This document shows, piece after piece, positions 20,801 through 33,600 of a DNA stretch of 64,000 bases (position 1 is the first letter of the stretch; each line of letters begins with the position of its first letter). The DNA is from Paroedura picta. Lineage: Eukaryota > Chordata > Lepidosauria > Squamata > Gekkonidae. Below the pieces are notes generated by a model. It worked only from the letters and a program-made list of their open reading frames with translations, did not search any database and had not been told where the DNA came from. The stretch is taken from the NCBI RefSeq assembly GCF_049243985.1, contig NC_135384.1:13202501-13266500 (forward strand), read 5' to 3'. Both the position numbers and the translations under genes were made by a program.

Positions 20801-23800
20801 AACGGTAATGACTGGGGAAGGCACTGGCAAACAACCCCATATTGAGTCTTCCATGAAAACACTAGAGGGCGTCACCCCAAGGGTCAGACATGACTCGGTG
20901 CTTGCACAGGGGATACCTTTACCTTTTAGTAGTAGATTATGAAAAAGATTTTTAGAAACATGAGCACATTTTGTGGGGGTTAAAGCTTTTCACCTGCAAA
21001 AAGTGGGCTATTAAGTGTAATAAAAATATAGAAAAAGTTGCTGAAGTAGATTCCAGATGACCAATAAGAGGGAATATCATTAGATCATTCTTAAATGTGT
21101 CATCAACACTTCTCAGATTTGAGAGTACTGGGATATACCATGCCACTTTTCCTTCCAATTGATATGTTCAGGATTTTTTTTAAAAAATAGTGGTTTATGA
21201 AGGCAAAAGTTGTGATTTGGAATTTGGAAGGAAGTGCTAAACTTTGGCATGAATATCATTTGTTAATGGCACATTCATCAACCCTACCCAAATCACTTCC
21301 TGATATTTATTTCCTTTCCTTCAGCTCCTCTATGGTTTTGCTCCTGTGATGACCAACAAAAATAATGGGGCTTTCCTCTACACAATGTTCCCCAGTTGGG
21401 CTAATCAATACATGGGGATTATGAAATTGCTGCTTTATTTCAGATGGATATGGGTCGGAGTGATCTATGTAGATGATGACTATGGCCAAGAATTTATACA
21501 GGAGGTGTTACCTACCTTTTCTGAGCATGGTGTCTGCTTTGATTTTATAGCAAAGTTCCCAACAATGACTTTTTCTAGTTCTTTTTCAGTAATGGAGGAA
21601 AGAAACGACAACTTAAGCATAGTTGTTATGCTAAGCACAACAAAAGCAGTGGTGGTACATGGTGAAATTGAAACCATAGTTATTTTTCGAATAATGTTGA
21701 GGACTGCAGAATTTGCTGAAATATCAATGAGGATGAAAGCCAAAGTCTGGATTTTTACAGCCCAAGTGGTTTTCACATCAATTGCAATGCAGACAAATTG
21801 GGATATAGACTTTATCCATGGTGCTTTATCCTTTGCAGTTCCCTTCCAGGAGGTGTCAGGATTTGATCAGTTCCTTCGGGCAAGAGACCCCACCTCTGAA
21901 AAAGAGGATGGCTTCATTGGGGACTTCTGGAAACATGCCTTTGGCTGTTCACTCCCCAGTACCACTGAAGCCATCACTGATGATGAAATCTGCACTGAAG
22001 TGGAGAAGCTGGAGAGTCTTCCTGGTTCTGTCTTTGAAATGAGCATGACTGCGCACAGCTACAGCATCTACATGGCTGTCTATGTGGTGGCACATGCGTT
22101 ACATGCTATGCAAGTATCCATGCTGAAGCACCGAGGATGGGCAGATGGAGAGAGAAAAAAGTTTCTGAATCAACAGCCATGGCAGGTAATGTCTATAAGG
22201 CACTTAAAGGTAGAGTAGTTGAACAAGAAACCATAGACTGCAAATGCCCCTTTTTGCATTTTAGTATTTAAACATCTTTTTCATAACCATTCAGTACTTA
22301 CATTTAAGGGGTGGAGCTTTACCTTACAGGCTTGTCTTACAGGAAGTCCTCAAATACAATCCCATTCATCTCCAGGGGAAAAGTTCCCAGTAGGTGATGA
22401 GGAACTCTTCTTCCTGAGACCCTGGAGAGCTGCTGCCGAACTGAGTAGACTTACTATAGTTCAAAGGGCATCCATTAAGGGATAAAAATTGGATTCTTAT
22501 GACTGGACTTAACTGCTGTAACCAAGTATTAATATTCTTATATATGTATCTAGTTCCATGAATTTCTGAAAAGGGCATCAATCAACTACACTGCTAAGTA
22601 CCTGGTTTCCCTTGATTCAAGTGTGGAGCTTGAGACCGGACTTGATATCATCAACTGGGTCACATTTCCAAACAAGTCCTTTCTTAGAGCTAAAGTTGGA
22701 AGAACTGACTTCAAAGCTTCAGATGATAAAGTGTTTACCATTCATAAAGATGCAATCATTTGGCCTCACATGTTTAATCAGGTGAGCTTTATACAATTTC
22801 TGGAACATATTATTTTAGATTCCTGAAGTTCCAAGGCTGTGTCCTATTTTAAAGACTGGAAAAATTCTTCCTATGTGGTCTGTCAATTAAATAAGTCCCA
22901 ATTCAATCATATTGACTTGCAGCAGGGCATTCTGGGCTCAAGGAAGACATGCATACAATTGTGTTGACTTAAACCAAACACAGGTCTCCTTGCTGCTGGG
23001 ATCCTATCCACAGGAAGAGCCAGTGGTGCCCTGGGGCCCACCCGGTTCCCCCACCAGGAATGTGGGTCCCCTTGCCGCTAGATTTCTAACATGGGGAAGT
23101 GCCTACCTGGGGTGCCAAGAGGAAGAGCCCACTTCCCTTGGCATCACCCCAGGTTACCCGGCACTGTGAACCCTGGGGTGCCAAGTAGAGGCATCCAGGT
23201 GGGCTAACTGGCACCCTGGGCTAACTGGCATTGCTAGCTCCAAGTCTCCACAGCTGGGTTGGCCCTGCTCGCAGACTTGCCAGCTCGTAGGGCGGTCCCC
23301 AACCTAGGGAGTCCAATGTGCAGACCAATCTCCCCCCAAACAGGCTCTATCCCATGCCAAATCCACAGTATGTGACAAAATGCAATATAAAGACATCATC
23401 CAGAGGCCATACAGATATAAGAGATGAAAGATTTAAGGCCTCCCACACAGGTTGTTGTTGAATTGAAAGAACTGAGGCCTACTGCACAGGGCTGTTGTGC
23501 AGATGAAACAGGAGACAAAAGAACCTCCACAACATTATCCAGGTTCATCTGCAGAATAACGCTGTGCAGTGGCCTCAAATCTGCAGACAGTTGCAAAGAA
23601 GAAATACACATGGATTGGCTGTGTCTAACCCCCGGCCAGAGCGGTATTTTAAATGGGAAGGGGATTTTCTGTGGCCTCCCTGTCAGCCATTTGGCAGAAG
23701 GAGAAATCCCCCCCTCAAAAGGAAAGCCCACCCCCATTCCGTGAGGCTCCCCAGCATTGCTCTTGGAAATGCCTCAGTCAGGGGATGCTAAAGGCTCAGT

Positions 23801-26128
23801 TTCAGCAGGCCTGGAGGGGGAGGGAGCGCTCTCACCAGCCTCCTACCAGCTCTGTCAGTGTTTGGAGGCAATTTACAGTTGGACATGACAGTTAAGACAG
23901 CCTTGGGGTGAAAAGGTCTGGTGCATCCTGTCCAAGCCTCTGTTCTCATCCCCCCTGGAAGCCCTACTGACCTCCTCTCCCTGCGGTGGTCAGGAGCAGA
24001 CTGGCAACAATGTCCCCAGATTGCCCCTGGCTGGGCTGGGTGGGCAGGTCGGGAGGCGCTTTGTGCTACCCCACTGGATGGAACTCTTGTCTGTCTTGGT
24101 GAGAGCCCAATCGGAAAGCTCTTTATACCTTCAAATTGGCTCCTCACCCGACTGGCTGGAATTCTTGTCAGTCCACAGCCAAGGGGCCAATCATTGGCCC
24201 CTGTTTCCTATCCTGGACTCAGGCCACCCCCCTTAGCCTTACTGTTTTATTTATAACGCTTCCTGAGTGGTTTACAGATATGTAATTCTGATGAAAACAT
24301 TCAGGTATCCTGTTGCATATCTAGTGAACTCCAAAAGATATCCTGTTAGGCCCAGTCAGGGGCAACCCTCTTGTTACACAGGAGACTGACCAGTGATAAC
24401 ACCATCTCTAGAAATATATTTTGTGAATGTGAAAAACCTACTCCTGTCTTCTGTCTATGGACAGGTGCAGCCCCTTTCTCTCTGCAATGACAGGTGCCAG
24501 TCTGGCTATAGTAAGAAAAAGAAAGAAGGGAAACCTTTTTGTTGCTATGACTGCCTTCCATGTCCAGAAGGGAAGATTTCAATCCTGGAGGGTAAGGGTT
24601 TAAACACACCAAGTTTGCAAAATATTTCTGCATCTTCTCCTAATATCACATTAAAAATAAATCATCCGAAGGCTGGTATTTAGTAATAATTACAGCTATA
24701 ATATATTTGAGGCTTTTAATTTTAGGTTTTTAAAAAAAGATTTGGAAGAGTGCTTCAGAAGAGTGAAGATGCAGGCTAAATGTTGTTGATATTACAGAAA
24801 TTGGCATGTTAACAATGAAATCTGTTTTCCATTTTGTTTCCAGTGGTGGTGAGTGTTGCAGATATGATACAACAGGCTGTTACAACATCTGGGATATGTG
24901 TGATTTAGTGTGTTATATGTGCAATCAATCAAATGTTTAGGTGGACATGCTTGCATAAGGTGGACGTGCTATTGACTTCCAGGTTCTGAAATTAAAAAAC
25001 ACATTCAGTAATGAAGTTTAACTGACCAAGGACAAAAATCATATATGAACGGTGCTGTTCCTGTATCATTCATTAACAGGAATAAAAAATAATAATTGCA
25101 TGACTTGTGCAAAGTTGAGATTTCCATGTAGCAGCCCTATGGACTCTGTAGAAATATAGATAAATGCAGTTCACTATAAAGGGGGCTGACATATCTCTAT
25201 TCACATTTAATTTTCAGATACCAATGACTGTTTTCAGTGTCCAGAAGATCAATATCCAAATACTAATCAGAACTGCTGCCTGCAGAAACAAATAAGTTTC
25301 TTGTCTTATGAAGAACCTTTGGGTACCACTTTGGCCAGTTTTGCAATTTCTTTCTCTTTTATGACAATTTTAGTGCTCAGGATCTTCAATAAGAACCAGG
25401 ACACTCCCATAGTCAAAGCCAACAACCGGAATATCTCCTACATTCTCCTCATCTCCCTCCTATTCTCCTTCCTTTGCACTCTACTTTTCATTGGTCAACC
25501 TGGTAGGCTGTCATGTCTCCTTCGACAAATGACTTTTGGCATCATCTTCTCGGTGGCCATTTCTTGTGTGTTGGCCAAAACCGTCATTGTGGTTCTAGCC
25601 TTCATCACCACCAAGCCAGGCTCTAGGATGAGAAACTGGGTGGGAAAACGACTGGCCGTTTCCATAGTTCTTTCTTGCTCCTTTATTCAAACCTCTATTT
25701 GTACAGTGTGGGTAATAACTGCTCCTCCATTCCCAGATTTTGATGTGAACTCAATAACTGAAGAAATGATTCTGAGATGTAATGAAGGGTCAGTTGTCAT
25801 GTTCTACTGTGTCTTGGGCTACATGGTTTTCCTGGCCATTGTGAGCTTCACTGTGGCTTTTTTAAGTAGGAAGCTACCTTATAGTTTCAATGAAGCCAAG
25901 TTCATCACCTTCAGCATGCTGATCTTCTGCAGTGTTTGGCTGACCTTTGTTCCAACTTATCTGAGCACCAGTGGGAAATACATGGTGGCTGTGGAGATCT
26001 TCTCTATCTTAGCTTCCAGTGCTGGGTTGCTGTTCTGCATATTTTTCCCTAAATGCTATATTATTCTTATGAGGCCAGAACTGAACATGAAGGGTCATAT
26101 TACAAGAAAACAAAATGAAAGTCTTTAA
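17838..26128 (+). CDS. VMN2R: Vomeronasal type-2 receptor, gene B (6 exons, 878 aa)
   Basis: Close tandem duplicate of gene A with identical exon lengths: 17838-18055, 18959-19250, 21325-22185, 22554-22781, 24465-24591, 25218-26128. All splice sites are GT-AG and all frames open. The start is the ATG of [17 protein letters not shown]. Exons 5 and 6 are nearly identical to A. In exon 3 the first half differs at about two dozen residues, while a central block (21829-22025) is base-for-base identical to A. Oddity: the linker reads NCCLQK where A reads NFCLQK, giving a tenth cysteine beside the conserved ninth. Loop 1 [11 protein letters not shown], the loop 2 CNEGS block and PKCYIIL are all kept. 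AATAAA is at 26179. Intron 2 holds three Sauria SINEs absent from A. Likely functional. Confidence 0.93.
19323..19606 (-). repeat. Sauria SINE, full length, intron 2 of gene B
   Basis: Antisense copy: tRNA-like head at the right end (reverse of 'gcctcttgtggcgcagagtggtaa'), AAAGGT-type tail at the left end. Flanked by the perfect direct repeat agaaacta (19315-19322 and 19607-19614). Gene A lacks it. Confidence 0.88.
20358..20485 (+). repeat. Sauria SINE, 5' truncated, intron 2 of gene B
   Basis: Only the 3' half, ending in (ACCTTT)n. Flanked by aggagcaatat (20347-20357) and aggagcagtat (from 20486). Gene A has the uninterrupted site near 6030. Confidence 0.87.
20651..20927 (+). repeat. Sauria SINE, full length, intron 2 of gene B
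   Basis: Starts agagcctcttgtggcgcaga (A box) and ends with an ACCTTT tail. Flanked by the 13-bp direct repeat agtagtagattat (20636-20648 and 20928-20940). The intact empty site is in gene A at about 6177-6190. Confidence 0.9.
22855..23205. other. Stretch present in intron 4 of B but not A
   Basis: About 350 nt lying between sequence that is contiguous in gene A near 8113. No terminal repeats or domain are visible, so it may be an insertion in B or a deletion in A. Confidence 0.5.
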
Positions 26129-26810
26129 AAAGTCCAGAACACCAATACATTGAAACTTAGACTCACTGAAGGAAAGTGAATAAAATATTACTTGATTCCC
26201 TTAAACCTTTGCTTTCATTTGTTTGTACTGAGATGGCAGTCTATCAGTACTGAGATGAGTGTGTTCTGCTGTGATATTTACATCTTCATTTAAGAGTCAG
26301 CAGTGAAGGACAATGGAGAAAGGACAGTGAAAAGGCATTGTCCTCCCATCCTGAACCCTGCTTAAGCTGAAGTCCTTTACAGCTAACATCAGTTACTAGT
26401 AAACACAGAGCTAGGCTATCTTCTTTCTTGGTTCAGTTAAGACTGACCAAAATGATATTTGTCCTGATATGCTCCTGAAAGTTTGCTAGAATTGCTGAGA
26501 ATCCCACACCCTCATAAGACAGAGATGTCTTATTTCTCGTGAATAAAATTTGCTTACATTTCAACTTCTGCTCATTACGGGTAAATAATGATTAATTTTG
26601 CCTTATGCGTTTTTCTCCCTAGTTAGTTTTTCTGAGGTTACTTCTACTTCCACTTAAAATCTATGGAGAGTATAGATAAAGAGACAAGTCCATAACTGCT
26701 TGGTTTGTTAAAACAGGGTGATTAATCCCTTGATCCGTTAATTTCTGTGACTGTGTGTATAATTTTGTAAATTGACATCAAATAAGTAGTGGCATATAGT
26801 GTACAGATTT

Positions 26811-26935
26811 AGTGCTGGATTGCTGAGTTGCATATTTTCCCCTAAATGCTATATTATTTTTGTGAGGCCAGAACTGTGAAGGGTCAAATTACAAGATGAC
26901 TGAATGAAAGATTTTATAAATCCACAACAGCTATA
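26811..26935 (+). pseudogene. Relic of a V2R exon 6 3' end
   Basis: About 120 nt match the end of exon 6 in gene C ([17 protein letters not shown]), with frame changes and an internal loss. The homology begins abruptly where the B 3' flank stops matching the A flank ('gtgtacagattt' then new sequence). A matching V2R 3' flank resumes at about 27545-27990. It is the remaining tail of another deleted V2R unit between B and C. Confidence 0.75.
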
Positions 26936-28040
26936 CATTTCAATCTAGGCTGATTCTGCACTTACTTTGTTTTTTCCCTTGTGGATTCTTCTGAATTCAG
27001 ATCAATTTGAACTTGGGTCTTCCTCTATCCTTTCTCCCTCCCCCCCCACCGCATTGAAACAGAAAGTGTTCTGCACTTGATTGGGGAAACTCAGAGTGGG
27101 GAGCAAAGTGCAGAAGGAATCTGTTTCTTTTCTTGAACGAGAGGGGGAAAGTGGATTGGAGACAGCAGAGGAGTGGGGAATAAATCCTAAAGACCAATAT
27201 CTGCTGAGATAAATTAGAACTTCTGGAGCAGAGTCGCTTTAATACAAGCCTTGCAACTGGGAACCAGGAAGTCTTAGAACTGATGACCAGGCCAATCAGG
27301 GAAGTCTGCTTTGCTATGAGGCATGGAGAAGGGAATTAATTTACAAAAAGCAGAAATCTGCACACTTTCTGATGGTGTTTTTGCAAATATTGAGGGTTAT
27401 ATCCATTTTTGGATATCATGGGGGAAGGGTAGAGTTACTCCAGATCAATCATTCATGTTGCAGAGGGAAAATGTAAAGTGCCCAAATAAAAATGGAAATT
27501 ATTTAAGTTGGAAGTGGGTAAAAAGCTCTGTACAGACTACACCCTAGACTAATTGAAGGAAACTGAAGGAAATATTACATGAATCATTTAAACCTTTGCT
27601 TTCATTAGGATGTAATGAAGTTGAAGTTTAGCTGCCCTGGGATGAGTGTTTTCTGCTGTGACATTTACATCCTCAATCAAATTTCAGTTGTGAAGGACAA
27701 TGGAGAAAGGTTCTTGGTGAATGTTGGTATAGACTTAGAAGTCCATAATACCTTGGTTTGCAAAAAATATGGTGATTAATTCCTTGTTCCATTAATTTGT
27801 GAAACTATGTCTATAATATTTGTTAATTGTCATTAAATGTGTATAAGCATATATTGTAGTTTTTTTCTGCCTTGTTTCATTTCAAGTTTCCAGGAGCAGA
27901 TGTTTCTTAAAATCAGTATTTTTGCAAGGATACTATGATGGCCTCTTCCACTTCCCCCCATCAGAGCCTAATTATCCCTAAAAAGAAAACCTCTGTCATG
28001 CCTTAGACTGAACCATTCAATTAACACCATTTCTTTATTC
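26936..28040. other. Intergenic B-C: unclassified insert, then V2R-type 3' flank
   Basis: 26936-27540 is unclassified and has near-inverted short motifs (attctgcactta and aaagtgcagaagg) that may be the ends of a worn DNA element. 27545-27990 matches the 3' flank of genes A and B (gcctttgctttcatt, gtgaaggacaatggagaaagg, tatgatggcctcttccactt). No gene seen. Confidence 0.5.
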
Positions 28041-28041
28041 A

Positions 28042-28297
28042 GCATGGTTTAGTGGTTAAGAGTGTAGGGCAGCCAGGTCTGATTCCCTGCTCCTCCACAT
28101 GCAGCCAGCTAGGTGACCTTGGGCTAGACATAGTCTGATCGTGTAGTTCTGACTGAGCAGTCCAGCCAGAGCTCTCTTAGCCTCACCTACCTCACAGGCT
28201 GCCTATTGTGGTGTGAGGGAGGCAAGGCGATTGTAAGTTGCATTGAGACTCCTTCTGGTAGAGAAAAGTGTAAAGAAAAACAATTTTTCTTCTATAT
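28042..28297 (+). repeat. tRNA-derived SINE with TTC-rich tail
   Basis: The head 'tttagtggttaagagtg' (A box) and 'gtctgattccctgctcc' (B box) are followed by a body 'ccacatgcagccagc..gtgaccttgggctag' and a T/C-rich tail. Other copies: 33364-33652 (-), 60282-60530 (+), 61085-61300 (-). Confidence 0.75.
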
Positions 28298-28867
28298 CTA
28301 GGTTTCCCAACTGGTCACTGAAAAATAATTGGCATTCAATTCAGCCCTGGAACATTTAGGGAATGTGAAGGATTCCCTTTACCAAAACTCTTTCAGAATG
28401 TCCCTTGCAGCACTACTAAATTCAAACAAAACAAAAGGTTATATTTAATACACGGGGAAAGGTCAGATGGAATGAGGAGCTGAAAGCTTTGTGGTTAAAC
28501 TGTGTAGTTTAAGTGTGGTTGCCAGCTCTGGGTTGAAAAATTCCTGGAGATTTGGGGATGGAGACCTGAGAGGTAAAGGGAGGAACATCAACAGGATGCA
28601 GTATCACAGATTCCACATTTCAAAGGTGTCATTTTCTCCAGGGTAACTTATTTCCTCAATCAGTAAAATAATTGGATTTCCAGGAGATCACCATGCCCCA
28701 CATAGGGGGTGAGAACTCAAGGGTTAAGAGAGGCAGGATGAGAACTTCTCAATAAACACAGCCACCAGGTCCATGGATTCACAAGACCAGAACCTCAGGT
28801 CAGTTTGTCCCAACATGGAAATTGCATCTATGTTTTCTGGCCACCCAGTGTCCAGACATGAATTAAT

Positions 28868-29680
28868 TTTTTTAGTCTACAGAATATTAGGAAGCATTTC
28901 CTGTCATTGAGGGCTGCCTTGGAGGATGGTGGAGTCTCCTTCATTGAACATTTTCAGGAAGATATTGAATGAAGAGGGCTTTAAACTAGATACAAAAGGG
29001 AAGCGAGATGTAAATTCAGAACTTGGTGGGATGGCAAGATCTGAACATGAGAAGATCTCAAATCGACGGGGAATCTTACATAAGCAGGGAACTACTAGCT
29101 TACAAGTTCAAAAGCCAAAACCATGAGGCACACAAAGGATGCATTACAATGTCTCTGAACTAATGCACAGAGTATGGGAAACAAGCAGGAGGAACTAGTA
29201 GTTGTAATAGAGGAAGGGGGCTATGACCTAATAGGAATCACAGAAACTTGGTGGGATAATACAATTGGAATACTAAAATTGAGGGGTACAATCTATACAG
29301 AAGGGATAGACAAGAAAAGAAGGGGGGATGTGTAGCGATATATGTTAGGAATCTTTATACTTGTGAACAAATACAGGTACCCGAGCTTGAAAGTTCAGTC
29401 GAGTGTATTTGGGTAAATATAAAAGGAGTAGTTCCTGACAGAGCGGTTTCTCAGTGGAACAGGTTTCCTCGGGAGGTGGTGGGTTCTCCATCTTTGGAAA
29501 TTTTTAAACAGAGACTGTATAGCCATCTGATGGAGAGGCTGATTCTGTGAAGGCTCAAGGGGGTGGATGAGCGATAGGGTTGTGAGTGTCCTGCATAGTG
29601 CAGGGGGCTGGACTAGATGATCCATGAGGTATCTTCCAACTCTATGATTCTATGATTCTATAATTCTGTGATTCTATACT
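28868..29680 (+). mobile_element. CR1 LINE remnant with internal deletion
   Basis: About 29150-29420 resembles the endonuclease domain of CR1 ORF2 (a segment reading LIGITETWWD). The 3' end of CR1 follows directly at 29428-29640, so most of the reverse transcriptase is missing. It ends in the typical CR1 8-mer tail (ATTCTATG)n at about 29640-29678. A further piece of CR1 3' sequence seems to precede it (28870-28990). Non-functional. Confidence 0.75.
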
Positions 29681-29699
29681 CTGCAACCTGGTGTATATG

Positions 29700-30000
29700 A
29701 AAGGGTGAGGAATCTCACATAAGACCCTGAGGGTTACTCTAGCGGGTTTGTCCTTTTTTTAGTACAGCAATGGGGAGCTGGGATCCTGGGGTTTTGTTTC
29801 TTGCCCAGAGGGTGGTGAAAGGCTAGGGGAGGAATTGTTGATGCCAGGAAGCCTGTAATCAGAAGATTCTGGAAGGGTGAGTAGGGGAGCTGCTGGCAGA
29901 TTGTTCTACAGCACATGAGGTGACTTTATTTAGAGCCGTGTTCACGTTGACATTTCATAGGGCATTCATAGGACATTTCATAGGGCATTCTTATCATAAA
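29700..30000 (+). mobile_element. Fossil DIRS/Ngaro-like retroelement, short remnant (copy 3)
   Basis: Fossil. Matches the part of copies 1 and 2 just before the recombinase (shared 'gggttactctagcggg', 'gatcctgggg'). Only about 300 nt are left and it is heavily broken. Its place upstream of gene C equals that of the other copies upstream of A and B. Confidence 0.65.
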
Positions 30001-30688
30001 TTGTTATAACAAAAACTGTCATTGTATCTTCTAGGTAGTTCTAGAAATCATTGGGAACTCTATGATTAGAACTTGCACTGAGTATCCAAGGACTTGTTTT
30101 TTTCTCTTTTTTCCCTCCAGGAACTTTGGCCCACACCCCCACCCCATACTCCTGACCTTTGCCAATCACTGCATGGAAGCCCCTAGAAACGGATCTAGTT
30201 TGTGTCAGAGAAGGGTTTATGTAATCTCTACAATGTCACTTGTTAAGGTTGCTTTTCTCATTGCTCGTCACAAGTCTGATTAGCACTGAGAAAGCCAAGA
30301 TCTCAATCTGAAAAGATCTAGTCAACATATCATCATCTGCAAAGTTGCAGAATACATGTTCATCTGAGGAGACAAATTACCTTCCCTGTAATCAGCAAAT
30401 TCATTCTCATTTCGTCCAATTTTTCTCTCTCCTTCCCTTGGGATCTCCAGTGATTACTAGGAAGGGGGGAAAGCACTCAAAGATGGCATTGGTGCTCCCT
30501 TGGCCATCCAGAGCTGGACTGGGTCAAAGAGCAGGGCTGTTTATTCAGTGATTCTCTACACTGTACCATCCTGGCTTTGTTACAATCTACTGAGTTTGCT
30601 TCTATTTCAAGATTTGCTACTAAGGAATGAGGGAATGTTTAGATGAGATCTGGTGACTTTGTGTCTACAAGAAATATTTCCATGCAAG

Positions 30689-33600
30689 ATGGTGCTATTT
30701 GTCACTTTCCTATTAATGCTGCTGGGGCAGGAGGCATGCGAATCTGTGTCTGTCCAAGGCTCAACTAGACACCCCCTTCCTATTGCTCACAAGTATTACC
30801 AATCAGGAGACCTCGTCATTGCTGGTGTCGTTTCTATTGTGTTTCAGTTTTCAGATACCATCAGTTTTGAAGCATATCCCTCTCCCAGTTCCTCAGATAC
30901 AGTCGTGTAAGAAGGATATTTTTTCCATAGTATAGATGTATTTGATTATTTTAAATGTAATTAAATGCTACTATATATCGTCCTATATGCATGGTTTCTC
31001 TCCTAGGTAATCACTGGCTTAAAATGTATCAATTCCTTAAACAAATCAATGTGATCTTCTTAGATTCAATCTTTTAATTTGATGAAACCTATACTGGGCT
31101 GTTAATTTAATGGTAGAACCTCATCTGTAATTCAAGGAGCACTCCAGCTGTAGAATAAGATTCCAGGGTTAGTTGAACACAAGCTTTAGTCCAAATCAGT
31201 ATGCTTGTACCTCACTAGAGAACTGTTTGGCATATAGAAAGTGTGGATTTGATGCATGGCATATTCAGTTAAAGGATCTTAGAACAGATTGTATTAAGGA
31301 AGAACCTCTGATTTATACCCTAGAGACCTGCTGGCAATCTGAGTAGACAATCCTTTCTTTGACGGACCAGCAATCTGAGTCCATATAAGCCAGCTCAAAT
31401 GTAGCTGTGTCTCAAATATAAGTTCCCTAAATTGTATGGAGGCAGCCTGTCAAATTTAGCATCCCATGTGTACATTTCTCCAGCATAGAAAGCACATCAG
31501 AGATTACAGACACTCTGAATTAAACTACCCTAAACATTGGAACGGTCATTATGATTTCATTTCCTGTCCACATGTATGCAAAGGAAGATTTTCAAAACAG
31601 TTCCACTGTTGAAACTGCTGTTTGGAATAACCAGATGTTTCAGATGTGGTAGCCCTCATAGTTGTCCAGCCTCAGAGCAATTTATTTTGTTTTCATTCTG
31701 TTTCTTTGGTAAAGCAATACATTGCTGAAATGCATGAAATGCCATCTTCTTAAGTCACCTTGCTGTGAACAGCATCATTCTCTCTTTCATTGCAGAGTAA
31801 TTACTCAGCTTTACCAGAACATCCTGGCTTTGGTGTTTGCTGTAAAGGAGATCAATGAACATCCTCAACTCTTACCCAACATCACTCTGGGTATCCACAT
31901 CAATAATAACTATTTCAGCCCAAGTTTGAGCTGTCAAGCAGGACTAGAACTTCTCTCCACTAAGGGGAGGTTCATTCCGAACTACAAGTGTGACAACCAG
32001 AACAACTTAGTCGCAGTTTTGGGGGGACCAAACTCTAATTTATTTTTCTACGTGGCAGACATTCTGGGCCTTTTCAAGGTTCCACAGGTAAAATGGCCTC
32101 ATGTCATTAACATTTTCTTTGTTTGTCATAGAGGCTTTAGGTTCTGAAGGGAGAAACTCACCTCCATGAAATACAGAAGTAACTTGCTGCATGCTGTGCA
32201 GGGTACATAATGACTGATGATAGGTGGAAGCAACCACACTTGGCTGCTGCCAGTCTCTAGTGGTAGGACACCATGCCCCACTGCTTCCCGTGTACACATG
32301 GGGGAATAATTTCCCGGTGCACACAGTCTGCCCTGAAGTTTTTCATATGCATGCGCAACTCCAGATTTCCACAGCGACAGAGGGAGGGTGGGTGGGAGAC
32401 ATGGGTTTTTCACAGCACAGTGATGGGATAGTGGCACGATCCTATCCCACCATTAAGGGTGTGAAACGATGCCCCGTTCTGCTCTCTGGTGCTACATAGC
32501 GTCATGGACTTGAACAGGGCATTATGTGTCCCTGCTGGCACACAGTAGGTAGTGGGGAGGTCTGTATGCAAGGGCCTGCAAAATCAGCATTCCCTTGCTG
32601 TGGACTATTGAAGGCCCTAACACGGACCAAGGCTGGGATGGGGCCAGGCTGGTGGCAAAATCATGCATAAGTGGGGATTGCCCAGCTGCTATACTGCTTC
32701 CAGCCTTGCACCTTTCTGCCCCATGCATATTCAGTCAATGAGAAAAAAAATCAATAATGGGAAGTTATTTAGCCATGCAGATTTTAAACTGAAGTGTTTT
32801 CTGTTTTGTGGAGGACAAAATTATATTTCCATCTTTTAGCAGAAAGGAAAGCGTAGCCCACTGCTTGACATGTACTATGTTCCTTGTCTAGTGAAGTTTT
32901 TATGTGACCTAACATTTTGAATACCGCCCTACCCATTCTACCATCATCCCTCTCACTATTGAAGTTGGATGTGGCCCAGTGCAATGAAAACCTGGACAGT
33001 TGCTGAACCAATAATCTACCTTCACGTTAGAAACTCCTTTTGCTTTTAATGTGCTTTTATTTTTTATGTCTGTTTTAATTAGAAAACACAGCAAAAATAC
33101 TTCTTATCCTTATCCATGCTTCCTATTAATATTTGTGAAACTGGCCCTGGGGTGGAGCGAGTCTGAGGTGTCCAAGATGGAATAGGGCCAATCAGGGTGT
33201 GGCCCTCCTCTCCATCTCTCAACATCCATCCTTGCTCGCTTGCAGGGGGGCAAGATTGCCCTCCCTGTGACTCACAAAGCAGTGAGACCACTTGCTGAAC
33301 CCCAAAGGAACTGGCTGCCCCAATAGTATGGAGGGGAGAGGGAAATGCCTGTCTTGACGGTGGGGGGGGGGGAGAAGAAGAAGAAGAGTTGGTTCTTGTA
33401 TGCCACTTTTCCCAACCCGAAGGAGGCTCAAAGCGGCTTACAGTCGCCTTCCCATTCTTCTCCCCACAACAGACACCCTGTGGGGTGGGTGAGGCTGAGA
33501 GAGCACTGATATCACTGCCCGATCTGAACAGTTTTATCAGTGCCGTGGCGAGCCCAAGGTCACCCAGCTGGTTGCATGTGGGGGAGCGCAGAATCGAACC

